NCBI GenBank assembly: GCA_963855995.1
Contig: OY979717.1
Coordinates: 2,787,179 to 2,851,178 of the forward strand
Direction: 5' to 3'
DNA: 64,000 nucleotides
DNA from: Muricea muricata
Lineage: Eukaryota; Cnidaria; Anthozoa; Malacalcyonacea; Plexauridae
Each line of letters opens with the position of its first letter. Position 1 is the first letter of the stretch. Both the position numbers and the translations under genes were made by a program. Under the pieces are notes generated by a model. That model saw nothing but the letters and a program-made list of their open reading frames with translations. It did no database searches and was not told where the DNA came from. Positions 25,549 through 40,500 of this stretch are shown here, in pieces.

Positions 25549-28500
25549 TCAGCTACTTGTCAAAGCTTCAACTGCAACATCAATACGGTCCTCTAACTTC
25601 TTTGTTTTATTGTCTTTGATAGTCTTTTTCTTCACATCTGGTGCGATATATTTTGGTTTCATAAAATGTTTCATAAACAATTTTAAGCTTTCTTTTAATG
25701 TATCCAATTTTGTGAGCGGTGCGATTCTTGAAAATACCTCCCTAAAAGAGAAGGCAGGAACAAAATATCAACGCAATCATACGCTTTAATAGTAGTCTTG
25801 GAAAGACGATTTTGCAGTACAAAGTAATACTTCATGTATATTATACAAATAATGAATGTTTATGAGTGCAATAGTAAGAATATTTTCATGAGGTGAAAGA
25901 TGGAATGTTCTATTCAACGAGGCGATAGCCAAGTTGAATAGAACATTTCATCTTTCACCGAATGAAAATATTCTTACTATTGCACTCATAAACATTCATT
26001 ATTTGTTTTATATAATACCAAAATAGGCTATTGCTTTTCAAATAAAAACAATTTATTAAAAGATCACCGTCCGAGAAATGTTTTGACGGATGGGATTTAT
26101 TGAAAACAGAAAGAGTGCAATAGTAAAAAACGTATAGTACTTTTGCACTCTGGAGAGTGCAATAGTATTTTCCTATTGCACTCTTGGGAAATAGAACTTT
26201 CTATATTCGACATCACGTGACCAAAATCAACCAATTACACGATCTGAATTTAACAAGGTATTATATAAACATTTATATATGTCTATTTGCATTAACTGTA
26301 CGTAAATATAGTTAGTTACCTTGTTGTTGATTCTGGGTAGTCTAGTAAAATATGTGTCAGCAACTCTGTGAAGAACTGAACTAGCTTTTTGTCCAACGAT
26401 GTAAAATCTACAACCTGCACATAGGAAAGTGGTGTTAGTACCAACTGAAGGCTTTTGAACCGCAAATATTCACATAATGATTTTATTTTTGATCAATTAA
26501 AATCATTTCAAATATTAATATCGATCGCAAGTTATGCGTGTAAATACATATAAAACCTGCCTTCAAAACAGACAACGACAGAGACTTAGTAACCAGTAGA
26601 TGAACAAGTAAATGTGCCATATTAGAAAGATTTTGCTCGGTTAAAGTTGTGGCCATTTTGAAACGATCCCACAATGAGTACTGCACTGTCACCTGCCGAA
26701 TAAAGATTAAAACTACAATGTAGTAAGTTAAACATCAGGTATCGACGAAATATAAAAGAACTTATTATTTCATGATCAATTTTTATCTTGTGAAGAAATA
26801 TATATTATCTCACCTGAAAACTTCGACTAAATTCACAAAATTTTTTTATTAGATAGGAATAAAATGGATTGTAAGACTTCTCCTACAAATAAAAATTAAT
26901 TTTAAATCATAATGATGGACAATAAAACATTTAAATGCGGTTTAAAAATGTACCTGCAAACTACAATCCAGTAAAACATGAATTATTTCTCTTGACTGTT
27001 TGTCTTTGAGTTTCAAACGCATTAGCTTTTCAAAAGCGTCGACATAATCCTAAGAAAAACATAATGTAAATAATGCTATCGGTGTTCTGTTATCAATCAT
27101 AATTCAGTACTGCATCACTGGAAAAAATGTATATTATATGTCTTCTTAGTATGTCTTCCATACTCTCAAGTGCTATAGATTTGCCGAATTTAATGGTTTG
27201 AATTTTGCTTGAATCCGTTGAGTTGCCAGACGTTTTTCATATAGCATGGAAATGTACAATCATTGTGAAATTCGAAATTTATTCAGCTATATACCAAAAC
27301 AGGTCAACACATGTGCCAGACTATGGATTTTTCAATGATTTTTTTCAGTGAGCATGCAGGTGCATGCAGAAATAGATTGAATGAAATCTGGTATATTTTA
27401 TTCAACTTGCTGACGCAATAACTGTTTATTACAATCACCACATTTCTTCACAGATTTGTGACATAATGTCTACACTAGATTACAATAATCGCAGAATGTT
27501 AAAATACCTAAACCCTATCCGAACACAGAATTTTACCTCGCTTGTCATGACTGTACAGAATATATTTCTTCGAATATCTGTATTCATTCTTTGTTGTCGA
27601 GATAGCTCCATCATATCACTATTGTATGACGTCGCAGCATCATCTCTACCCGATGACGTCTTTTTCTCTCTTTCACTCCACGCAGAACCAACCACCCACC
27701 ATCGACCTGCATTTAATGCAAGTAACTAAATTATGAATCCTCGCAATAAAACAGCCTTATTATATGCCAGAACAAAAAATAAAATAGTGATTGACATTTC
27801 CAACATGAGCTCCTCCTCTGAATTTACTATATCAGTAAATTCTTAAACGCCTCTGAATTTACTAACATAGTAAATTCGCGACAACGTAGTGCATCGTAAC
27901 AATTAGACAAGGACGTTATTAAAGTAAGATTCACTTTAAGGGGTGCGCGGTCGGGGGGGGGAAGAGGTGGGAGTACATACAGGATTAGGTTTAGGGTTAG
28001 GATTAGGGTTAGGCTTGTCGCAAATTTATCATATGAGTAAATTTAGAGGCTTTTAGGAATTTACTGATATAGTAAATTCACATGAGGAGCTTATGCTGGA
28101 CATTTCACACGAAGATAAACTGGGTTCTTTGACTACCTTAAAATATATAAAACAGAATTGAACCGGCGACGAGGGGCATTCGCTAGGAACGTCGAATTTT
28201 GTTTGATCGTTTCAGGTTTTTTGGTAGTGTAAAAAAATTCATATTTTTTTCCTGTGTCTTTGACGGCACTAACAACACTGGCAACGATATTTCTCTACAT
28301 TAGGGATCAAGCTATAACAACACATCATCAATGTAGTATTACCTTTCTCGTCTGCAGAAAGTAGATCTGAGAGGGAGATACTTAGTTTTGTGTTTTCATT
28401 TGAACCTGTTAAACATAACGAAAGAGAAGTAGATACCGTACATACACAAAAAATTGACTTGCAAAAACTGGAATTATCTTTGATATTCAGTATACAAAAT

Positions 28501-31500
28501 AAATTACTTGCATTTCACTATAAATCGGATCTTATATAGAAGGCTATTTTTAGCAATAATATGAAGTTTCGTTCGAAAATCCAAAAAGTCATCTACACTA
28601 GGCACTTAAGCATATGGAGACCGCACCTGCAATGTTTTTTAATATTTTTCTTGCTCGCTCCACTGGTGACGGATCATAATTTGGGATTTTGCGAATGTTG
28701 TTATTTCGCAAAGCATTGATTGTTTCTAACATAAACCTTGTTCTTGAGCTGCAGGTGGAGAAAAAAATAAGTGATCAAGCTTGCTATACAATACATGGGC
28801 ATTTTATTCAGTAAGTGAGATTATGTTGGGATTTAACAGTAGCAATAAATCATATTAAAAACCAGTTGGACGTTACTTGAGAGAGCTGTGCAGGATTGAG
28901 CAAGATGCAATATTTAGCAGGGGTACACCTGGGGCGGGCCGAATAATGACAAAATCATATCATCCGTCCATCTACTAGACTATTTTTTTGCCTGAAATTT
29001 GTGAACTCTGGAACAAAAAAGATGATAAAAAAATACAATACTTAAAGAACTTATTATAAAAAGGTTCAGTAGCTTATCAAAATGTTCAGTAGCTTCAAAC
29101 ACAAACAAAACAGATTTCTACTTAGCATTCATTACAAAGAATACGACATGTTACATGTTATGGATGACAAGATTTCCAATAATGAGTATGACATATCAGC
29201 ATCTAGTTGATAAAACTGACTGGATTTGTTTCAGATAGCCGGCAAATAGGATATCCGGCCGAATAATAAAAATCCCTGCCCGGTGCAGCCCTAAATATCG
29301 TTAACAAAGGCTCTCAAACTGAAGTTTCAACTGAATAATTGTCGTCTTTTCATTTGCACCTGAGTTACTATCACAACTAAATAGTTATACAAGTGGCAGT
29401 CGCGCACAGAAATACCACAGAAATTAACACACACATGATGTATTACTCACTTGCTACCCATTTTAGAATCACTCGAAGCTTTGGCTTGAATCGCAAGAAT
29501 AATTTCCTATTAACATAATAAGAAATATTCTGTTGCAAAATTTGTTATGGCAAAGCTTTCCATAGCCCGAATGTACACGTTCAATTGTAAAACATTTATC
29601 ATCACGTAAAACCCTAGGTAGCAGCCCAATTAATAATTGATGATAAATATATTTTTGGTTGTAATATATTTTTGCTTGTCAGTCTAAAACTGTGTTGATT
29701 GCGCGCGGTCAGCTTGTGATGCGTCATGTTTACATCGTGTTCATAATCATATGTCTACTACTGGACGCATTTTGTTCCTTCCCATGCACACAAAAGGAAA
29801 ATGTTGGTAAATCTATCGAATACCATATGTTTCACACGTACTTCAAATCCGCATCGCGTTATAACAGTAAATTACTTTAAGTAAGTTAAGGTAAAGTTAT
29901 ACAAGTAAATAAAAAATAAGTATAACGGAAACCATAGTTCGCACACACTTTTAATGATTCTGGATTTTCACGTCTAATTTCCACTCCAACATCTAAAAAT
30001 CAAAACTGTTCTAAATCTTCGTAAAAGCAAATATAAAAAAATCTTTCACTATACCTTATTGTGATACACACATAACTGTGCCGTTTCAAAGGAAAGCCAA
30101 TATTCAGGAAGTTATTGCCTTTTTGACGAACGGCACTCACTTAAAACGTCAAAGTTCTATTTGTGTAGTTTTAGTAGTGAAATATCATATGGTTTCGTGT
30201 GTTTTATACTGCACTGTTGACACTAGTTATTCAAGATATAAGCCCTTTTCACAATGAAGTTAAGTAATGCACCTAATTTTCTCGCTATTAGGATTAGCAT
30301 TGAGAATTGTTGGTCATATTGTTGAATAAAACATTATTTGAATAAGATGTGAAATAACAAATCATGTATACAAAGAAAAAGGGAAAGAATTAGGAAGTGA
30401 ATCGAGAGATTTTCAAAATATCGAAACACTATCAAGCGTATATGAACAGGTTGGCAAATTGAAACTATTTCTTTTGATGGAAAAGGGGTTGATATTAATG
30501 CAGAAATGCACTCCTTGATGAAATAAATTATATAAACTCTGGTGCAATTGAATTAAACATCAACTAAATTTATGAATACGTGAATAACGTTCACCTACGT
30601 CTTATTAATAACAGCAATAGTTCCACATCTTTTTCTTGAAAACTTGTTACAAGTTCTCGAAAAATGTCGTAGATCAAAGCGCAATCAATCACCTACAGCA
30701 AGAAATTTTAAAAGTTTGAAGCAGGAAAGGAAAGCTTCTTTAGCCTCTCTTAAGCTTCCAAAAAAGCTAATCGAATAACCAACTTTTCAACAACCGACCC
30801 AGAATCATATATTCTTGGGTTTCACTGGAACCTTTTTCAGTAATTCTGAGTGGGGGTCAACCCAAAATGTATTGATGATTGTACTGCACTGGAGCAAGCA
30901 AATCTCACGAAATTGCACACATTTGCTGCCAAACACAAGGTCAACACATACAGTGAAATTTTTTTTCAGTCTGATGACAGTGTATCGATTTGGAGTTGAC
31001 CCCCAGTGAAATTTATAACGTCACGTCAAACCCAAGAATATCTGAGCTATTATAATGTTTTGATTCATAGAAATGACTGAACCGGATCAGACTTAATTGC
31101 AAAGAAGACGGAGCCTGTGCGGACAAAAGCATCAAAAGGTTCCAACAGGAGTGGGACTTTTGAAATTTACCTTAAAACAATAAAGAAAGGCCAACAGAGT
31201 TACGATGTTATTTATTTCTTTGCTATCATCACAGCTTCCATCACCAGAATTAAACTTTTGAAACTGTAAGGCCAGTTTTTGAAGAAGAAACGCTCCTGCA
31301 AATACAACGCATTATTTCTGACACTGGCGGGGGCTGTCGTCAGCTTCACACAAAAGAGAGAAATATTTGTTGAAGAACAACCACAGTTTTCCCACCGCAA
31401 ACAATTTAGTGTAGTGCTTTTACACGTCGGCAGCTTTGTTTCTAATTAATGACTTAAGGTCGTGTATACCCATCGGCATGTTGTAAAACGCGGAGTGGAG

Positions 31501-34500
31501 TGGACTTGTAAAACGCGGAGTGGAGTGGATTTGTAAAACGCGGAGTCAAAAATTTGTAAAACGCGGAGTCAAAATTTGTAAAACAAGGAGTCAAAATTTG
31601 TAAAACGCGGAGTCAAAATTTGTAAAACAAGGAGTCAAAATTTGTAAAACGCGGAGTCAAAATTTGTAAAACGTGGAGTCAAAATTTGTAAGACGCGGAG
31701 TCAAAATTTGTAAAACGCGGAGTCAAAATTTGTAAAACGCGGAGTCAAAATTTGTAAAACGTGGACTGGGCTTGGTAGGTTAGAGGTTGGTTTGGGCTTG
31801 ATATATTGGATCAATTGGTGATCGCTGGCTATGGCTAATATATGTTGGTGTGAAACCGCGTTGAAGGGCGTCGCTTGTCGACGGTGTCATACCACGTTGG
31901 AAGGCGCTGGTTGTTGATGTCACACCACGTTGGTGTCACACCACCGCGTTTTACAAATTTTTGACTCCGCGTTTTACAAATTTTTGACTCCGCGTTTTAC
32001 AAATTTTTGACTCCGCGTTTTACAAATTTTTGACTCCGCGTTTTACAAATTTTGACTCCGCGTTTTACAAATTTTGACTCCGCGTTTTGCAAATTCTGAC
32101 TCCGCGTTTTACAAATTTTTGACTCCGCGTTTTACAAATTCTGACTCCGCGTTTTACAAATTTTTGACTCCGCGTTTTACAAATCCACTCCACTCCGCGT
32201 TTTACAAGTCCACTCCACTCCACGTTTTACAACATGCCAGTGGCGGATCTAGCGTAAGTCTAAGCGTAAGTAAAAATAAATTACCACAGCTCATTCTAGG
32301 ATATATTTACATTTTAAAATACCTTCAAAGCAACTTCATTGGTTAGATTTTATTCTTTTGAAATTCATAACCTATGACATTGTTATAAAGTTATTTTGAA
32401 TTTAAAATTGAGCTGCTATAATTTATTTTGACTTACCCTGGATCCGCCACTGCATCATATAGTGCAAATATTAAATAAATTTAAAAAAGTAGGAGACAAG
32501 ATTAATAATACACCATCACAAATGACAAAGTTTTCACTTTCAGTGGTTGCTTGATTATCTTTATTGAGATTGAATCGCCTCTACGCCATCATTGCTATGA
32601 CTTTCAACCCGATTTTCATATTCAAATGATACTCCTATGACAACTCTAACTATATAAAAAATCCTCAAGGACTGAACACAAAAGCAAAATTAATACAATA
32701 ATTACCAATTTCTGATCCGACGCGGGAATTAAGCACAGCTATCAACATTATATGTTCACGTAACAATCCTTCTGGCATTAACGATGATGAGATACATGCT
32801 TCCATAAGAAGATCAGACAGTATCTCATTTAGATCTAAATATGAAAAAATATACTGCCGTTATCTCCCACAGTGTTAGGAGCAAACAAAAGTCTACCAAA
32901 AAGCCTGCAGGGAAAATGTAAAGAAGTAAATCTGTTGTGATCAAGAGAGTGATGAACAACCTCGTACATAGAAGGATGAAGGTCATCAAATCTCAATGGC
33001 TCACATCATTTCAACAATTCTCATTACAATATTCACGTTCTTATTTCCCCGGAGCCAAGATACAATATATCCAAGTAAAACATTTAACTGATCTAAAACT
33101 CTACTGACACATTGTTCATTTACATAGGCCTTTTATAAAATGGTAATCTGTAGCACGAAATGATTCTTAACTCACCATTTCTACTGTTACACATGTACGA
33201 CTCTTCCAGCTGACCACTGACTGTCGAAAGATTAGATTCACTCAAACTATAAAAGGAATATTCATTATATACATACATCGCATATTTCACTTCTAAAGAT
33301 ATCAATTGTAGTACAGACCGTCTTATGTGTATTTCATTAATATACGACCCAAAAATACTTTTTCGTATCATCGTTCGGCCATGCACGTACATGTAAATGT
33401 TTTCTACAAAATTTGATTTTCTTTCATGCAAGATTACAGGATCCAGTAGACTAAGTATAGGTATGAAGCTAGCAATTCTACAGGTATTGACGCCCTTCGG
33501 AAGGCTTCTAAATAAATATCAACAGACTGTTCGCTATACTGTTGTTAGTGAGAAATACAGCAAGTCTTCGTATGCTTAAAATATCCAGATTTTCAATGTC
33601 TGAAATGGGTGATAATTATGCCCCTTAGAGTTCACTACATATACATACCGGTTTAAAAGACCTTTTACTTGTTTTCTTAATCTTTCGTTTCCTTGCTTCT
33701 TACTGTCTTTGTTTTGTCTCAGATGCGGTGGAACATACCGAGCTGTTGCATCACCATATATCCCTAGAGATCTAGAAAAAAAAATTAGCTCTGGTACATT
33801 GTTTGTATCGCTTGCTTTCACTACTTTACTTCTCACCATGAAAGTGTATTAAAATTACTTATCAAACAGTGCTGCAGTAGATACACCGTGCCGTACTTTA
33901 CTGACTGCGTATAAACTAAATTCATTTGATAACATGCACGCAAAAAACTGTTGTTTTTATTATTTGTAAATCTTGTGTTTGAAAGCAATGCAGTTTTGAG
34001 AGATGTACTATATAGCAGAGATAGAGCATATACAACATGTGTGAAATAATTAAACAGGTTACCCAGTTGGTTCTTTCATCTCATCTTCTTCTTCTTCTTC
34101 TGATGATGATCCTTGAACTTCTTGCAAATCCCAATTCTCTTTCTCTATATTTTCCACGTCATCTTCTCCTACCTCCTCTTCTTCGTCGTTTTTATCTTCA
34201 GATTCACGCCTAGTTTCTTCTTTACTTTCAATTGTACGCTCAATATTGTCCGACTCGTCATCGACTTCAGAGTAAACTTTATCAGAATCATGCATCTCGT
34301 CCCTTAAGTCGTCCAGATACCGATCACCTGATACCTGTAAAATGTCAGATACATTAAGATAATCCATTTGACTTAAGCCCGTACAGACGAGTAAGTTTTC
34401 CTTGACAAGTTTCTTAACGAGTTCACTTACGCGTCTGTACGACGAACAAGTTTTCCTTGACAAGTTGTCCTAGACAGGATTTATTTGTTCCTGTGTACGC

Positions 34501-37500
34501 GAAATTTGATATTTTTTCCTGACAACTTTTACGAGGCCGCACGAATTAAGTACGTAAACAAAAATTCCCTTGTCAAGTGTTCCTTGTTGCACGTACACAC
34601 GAGCAAGTTTCCTTGTCGAAAAGCCGGTAGGGCTAGCTTTTAAACCAGGCTCCTTGTCAAGGAAAATTGTCAATTTTTTCGCGTACACACGAGCAAATAA
34701 AACTTGTCAAGGAAAACTTGCTCGTCTGTATGGGGCTTTAATTATGATGCAAAACATTAACTATGTTGTTCTCTCAGTGTATTTAATATTTATTTAATTC
34801 ATAATTACTATAATTCTACACTTCATACATTTTCGTAAAGGTTAATTACCATCCTGTATGCTGCGAATCTTATCTTAAATTACTTAATAGTCGTCAGGGA
34901 ATTAAAAAACCAGGCTTGGTCTAACTCAATCGGCATCTAAGCAAATCCCCATTTATAAATCCCTATTTCTTAATGCCCAGGATGGTGCACTCAAAAATTG
35001 ATTTTTCCTGAAGTTATGTATTTTAGTCTACAACTAAGAAGAAACAAAGAACAGTTATTAGTTTTTAATAGATCCCATCAACAGACTGCACGTATAATTA
35101 TACACTTATATTATACATAAACATTGCATCTGTTCAAGGTTATACCTTTTCAGCATTATTAAAGTCTAGTTCGTCATCATCTTTATCATCATCCTCTTCA
35201 AAATTTTCCACCTGCGCCTTTAAAGTGCCAGTTTCAATTGCATTGCACATATCAAGAATATCTATGTTTAAAGCTCAGGATCGTTTTGGAATCGGTTATT
35301 CAGTTGCGAGTTACAATTTTAAATTTTAACCTATAAAAAATTTTGAACACAACAATACGTACTGCACCATATAAAACTATATACTATTCAGTACAGTGTA
35401 CCTGTGCATGGCAATGCACTTATTCAACGAGACATCTGTATTTTTTCTATTTCCCATATTAACGTACTCATTGTGCTTATTTTATAAAAAGGATACCTCC
35501 CAAACCATCTTCAAAGAAAGCATTTGGTATTTTTGACTTCTTTTTTAGATTCAACTTTCGTTCCAACGCTTCAATCTCAACATCATCGTTGTCATCGTAA
35601 ACAGAGGTTTGGTGTTGTTTTGTTAGCAAATCAGACTAAATTGAACAGGAAGCATATATTACCCATAATACAGCAGTCGTTTTACCATGAATACCATTAT
35701 TTGAACATGCAGTTTTAGTGTGGCATCCAGTATAGCCATTTATATTTTTAGGATATGAGCTTCTAAAAAGGATCTTCAACCTTTCAAGTAAACGTTTCAA
35801 CGTTTCGCATTAAAATTCCACTCCTGACTCCACTGTACATACCCAACTAAGCTGGCTACTATACTTCTCGTGCAAGTATCTTGAAAGTCAAAGACAAAAA
35901 ATAGTTCCCCAAACAAGTAGACGGGCATGCATGATATCCATACACAAAACTGACCTCTGTTTGTTCTTGCTTTTCCTTTTTTCTTTTCTTTTTTCTTTTT
36001 CGTTTTAATTTTTCGGGGTATTTGTTCACATTCTCCTCTGGCGTTGACTCTGGTTTTTCTTGACTATCCTTTAAGTTATTCAATGCATGTAATTAACTAT
36101 ATTTAATACTATTAAGTATAACAAATATCATTAAAAATCTGGGCAGAAATTTGTTTTCCTCGTGCTTAATTTTTATTTCATATTTTTCAGAATTTTTAAT
36201 TTATTTGGGACAGAATGAATATAATAGCCAGCACACGACAATTACAGTACTGTGGAACCATATTACCAACTGTGACCACATTTCTCATGTATCTCTAATC
36301 AGATCTCTTATGTAAAAGTAACGTCGTCAAATAGGTCTGCATTTGCCAATTATAGACTTCAATTCACAAGGATTTTATGTAATTACATAAATACTGTTAC
36401 CTTCTTTTCAGCTTTATTAGAAAAGAAAAAGTGTTTTTTGGCCTTCTTCTGGTCACGAAGCTCCCTTCTTTCTTCCTTTCGAGTCAATTTTCGTTTCATT
36501 CCAACGCCTGACATATACAATCACAGCGTAACAATTAAGAGCAATATAGTGTCAGATGCTAGCGCAAAATGATAGCGCTATAGGTTATCATCTAGGTGAT
36601 CTGAAAACACGGAAAACTAGTACTGACACTAGTTGTCAAATAGAGGGAATTTTGCACGTGAAGAAACGGCTATTTAGGAAATGTTCAAATGAGTTGAAAG
36701 TTTGCTGAAGTGAGCAACTTCATTTTTATAAAGAAACACACGACAGTATTGGTAACCTAGTAACCCTCGGGGGTTTTCAGGGGATTATCGACCTTCAATT
36801 GAGGTTTGAAACTCATTAATCTTCTCACAAAGCGTTCATGATAGTGCTGTGCACCGGAGCCGGAGTTTTGCCCTATTTTGCCGGAGCCGGAGTTTGTTCG
36901 CCTCCGGCAAAACTCCGGCAGCACTTATTTGTGCTGCAAACTTCCATCATAGATGAACGAAAAAACTAACTCCATCGACGAAAAAGTAAATACAGCCTAA
37001 TACGGCTTGCCACAAACATATAAATTATAATTATGGTATTAAATGTTACTTTTGTATAACTGTGACGTCCTTAAGACGGTAAAGCGCATGAAAATTTTAT
37101 CTGAAAATTTCATTAAACGCTGCGACGCTATGCCCACAATTATCAACATGAAAGGTCGAATATATGTTTTTAAGAATAACTGAAACATTACTATTAACTG
37201 TATGTTTTTTCCAGGAGAGAAAATACGTCTTGTTTTACAAATACAATACCGTGCATCATGCGTATTACAAAATGTTAATGCGAAGAATGCGAAGTGTTAA
37301 AAATAAAAAAGATGGTGTTTCCACTTTAAACTGCAAAAATTTCCAATTTTGACAAATTTACACACAAGCATAAGATTTTCTGCCGGATACGGAGTTTTTT
37401 TACCGAAGCCGGAGTTTTTTTTTTGCCGGAGCCGGAGGTGAAAAAACCGGAGTTTGCACAGCTCTAGTTCATGGCATTTAAAACATAGCGAAAATTAAGA

Positions 37501-40500
37501 AAAAATGCTCGAAACCACTTCAGAAAAAATGCGCATTACACTCACACTCGTATACAATGATCAGGGCTGCGGGCTCGCTCTTTTAGTTTCAAATAATACT
37601 CCATGGCTCAACTACTCTTAGAGAGCAACCAGTTCAGAACCCCTGCAGTTAACCTAAACTCAATCTTCTCTGCAAAAACAGACCGAAGCAAAAACCCTGA
37701 AAAAACCTGGAATGCTCTAGTAATGTATACGCGTTAATTTTAGAGAGGAAAGAAAACAGGAGCGCAAAACGCTATAGATTTGGCTTAGGTTTTTTAAGTG
37801 ATGATCGATAGGGGTGCACCGGATATAGTATCCGGCCGGATAGTGACAAAATCACACTATCCGGCCGGATAGTGACAAAATCACACTATCCGGCCGGATA
37901 CTTAATATTATCCCGCCGGATACCGGATAATTTGTTTTTTCTGAAGAGTACTAAATTTCCGTCAATTGATATATAAAAATAATAAAAAATAGAAATTACC
38001 ACAACAAAACAACAATCTGATATAATCTCAAACAGACTAACTAAAACATCCCAAATTTTACACTAACAATTGTAGTTGATGGTAATCTGTTCAATGATCA
38101 ATATTTACATAACAACCCAATGTTATCAGTTCTTCAAAGTCCGACTCCGAGCTTTCGGCCACTGTGATGTATAAACAATAGTTTCTCTTCTTTGCGGGGA
38201 AGACGTCTGCTCCGTTTCTCCTCAAAGATATTTCCATACTCCGAGTACATTCTTATACCGATGAGGATGGTGTACATAGCAGTTTGCGTGCAACCTCACG
38301 TAACAGTGGAAAGATTCTCGGGTTATCAGCACACCCTCATCACCTTGTCCTATTTTGGACAAAAATAACTCAAGTGTAGCGATGTTGGGATTACGCTAGA
38401 GAGTATAGAATATTCAGCACTCGTTTCGTTAGTTAAATCAAAAAAGGCTTCAAAACAAAAAGAAATCGTTCACCGAGTTGCCGTTCGTTTGCAGTTATCA
38501 GGTATTAGGTAGATCGTTGTGATCAAATACGTACAACTGAATCGAGCGCTTCAATTTAACCATACGTTCCACCACCAGATATGCGCCAGATTGCCCACAT
38601 TTTGCGGAACATTTCAGCGATATTAATTCCAGTGTGTAAGCCAGGAAAATGACTTGCGTGAAGAACTGCATCAAAACGTGCAAAATCTTGTTTAATCCAG
38701 TGTCCGGAGAGCGAAATAAATGCTTCCTTGAATTTTGAGCAGGTCCAAATGTCGGACGTAAAGGATAGATACTTCCATTGGGTTCGGCCAAATCTTGTTT
38801 AACAACAGATTTCATCTTCTCGTAGACCTGTGGAAGCATTGTATCGGAGAAGTATTGGCGGCTGGGCAACAAGTATCGTGGTTGCATGTGTACCATTAGT
38901 TGAATGAAGCCATCGTCCTCCACATGGAAAATGGTTGGTTGTCTAATGCCATTATCATTATATTTTTTTCGTTGATTGCTTTTGATCGATGGTTATTTAA
39001 GTTTAAGCTTAACAAATTTAATTCAGTAATTCAATAATAATACTAAATAAGGCTTGACACGGACGGGGCAGGTCCCATGCAAGGTGTCAGCCTGACTAAT
39101 AATTTACAAACTAATGGCGTTTACAATTAAAAAACTATTGTAATTATTATATACAAACATTTAAAGTGCATGTGACACGAAATTTTATATTTTAGAATTA
39201 CAGACTTCTTACTGCGGTGATTTACGCAGAGTAATTTATCATTAAAAAAACACGATGCCAAGGGAATTATTTGAACGTTTTTATACGTGGCCGTGAGGCA
39301 AAAAATTGTCCTATGACTGGGAACGAAATTGCACCAAAATGACGTCACTGATGATATGTACTTTCTGTTCATTGACTCAATTTGACTCTCGGTAAAACCA
39401 CTAACGTCATTATGATGTCATTTTGGTGCAAACTCGTTCCCATGCATGGGATAGTTTTTGCCTCACGGTCATTGATTAAAACGTTTAAATAGTCGCCTTA
39501 ACATCATGTTTTTGAAAAATAAATTACACTGTGATAATCACTGCACAATGTATTCTATGATTCTGAAATATAACATTTCGTGTCATATGCACTTTAAATA
39601 AATGAAATTAAGAGTGACAAGAACACGTCCTATACAATGAGTAAGTACAAGGCAAATCCGGATCAAATATTGTTGTCAGAAGTTCCTTGTAAGTCTTGTA
39701 CAAGAACGTTTTAAAACTACCAAGAGTTCCAAATGTACAAGCTGGAGCTAGCTTAAGAATTAAGTTCCACAAATAAACAATTCTGTTAAAATACGACGCT
39801 TTAAAAGTACTTGTTTTACAATAAGGGGACCGCAAGCACATTAACAAGCCCTGTCTTGTTCTGCTACTGACAATAGGGGTAAAACTGTCTATATCAAGGT
39901 CAATTAGACCATATCTACATTTGTAATAAAAAATCAAATCCTTGATTTCTCGGTCATAAGAGAGTGGTAGGAGATCTAATTTCTTTAAACGATCCACCTA
40001 AGTCAAGTCCCGCGTTTAAGTCTCAAAATCCACAGTGAAGCCCGTCGTTGAACACCTTCAATTCTTTTCTTCAATGTAGCAGTTGCGGGGGACCATACTT
40101 GAGAACCGTAACTTGAGTGTGATTTAACTAGGGATAGATATAAAGCTCTTCTAACTCGCGTGTCAGGTAAATCATAGCAAGTGCGTTTCAGAAGACCCAG
40201 GCATTTATTTGGAGTAGATCGAATTTTTGCGATATGAGGATCCCACTTGAGGTTGTAGGTTATTGGTATCCCCAAATCTACTTCTTCATTACAGCAAACA
40301 AGATCGTTACTAGTCAATTTGTATGAAAACGTAATGGGGTTTCTTTTTCTAGCAACTGTAAAGATATTACATTTAGCTGGATTAAATTGTATACTATTAT
40401 TACTGCTCCAAACCTCAAGGTTATTCAGATCTTGTTGTAAGGCCATAGAGTCTACCAAGGATGTAATAGGTCTATATACTTTTGAATCGTCCGCGTAAAG

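Noticed and set aside
32074..32346. ORF with repeated Phe-Thr-Asn-Ser-Asp peptide
   Set aside because: It is the 22-bp tandem array read in frame, not a protein-coding gene.
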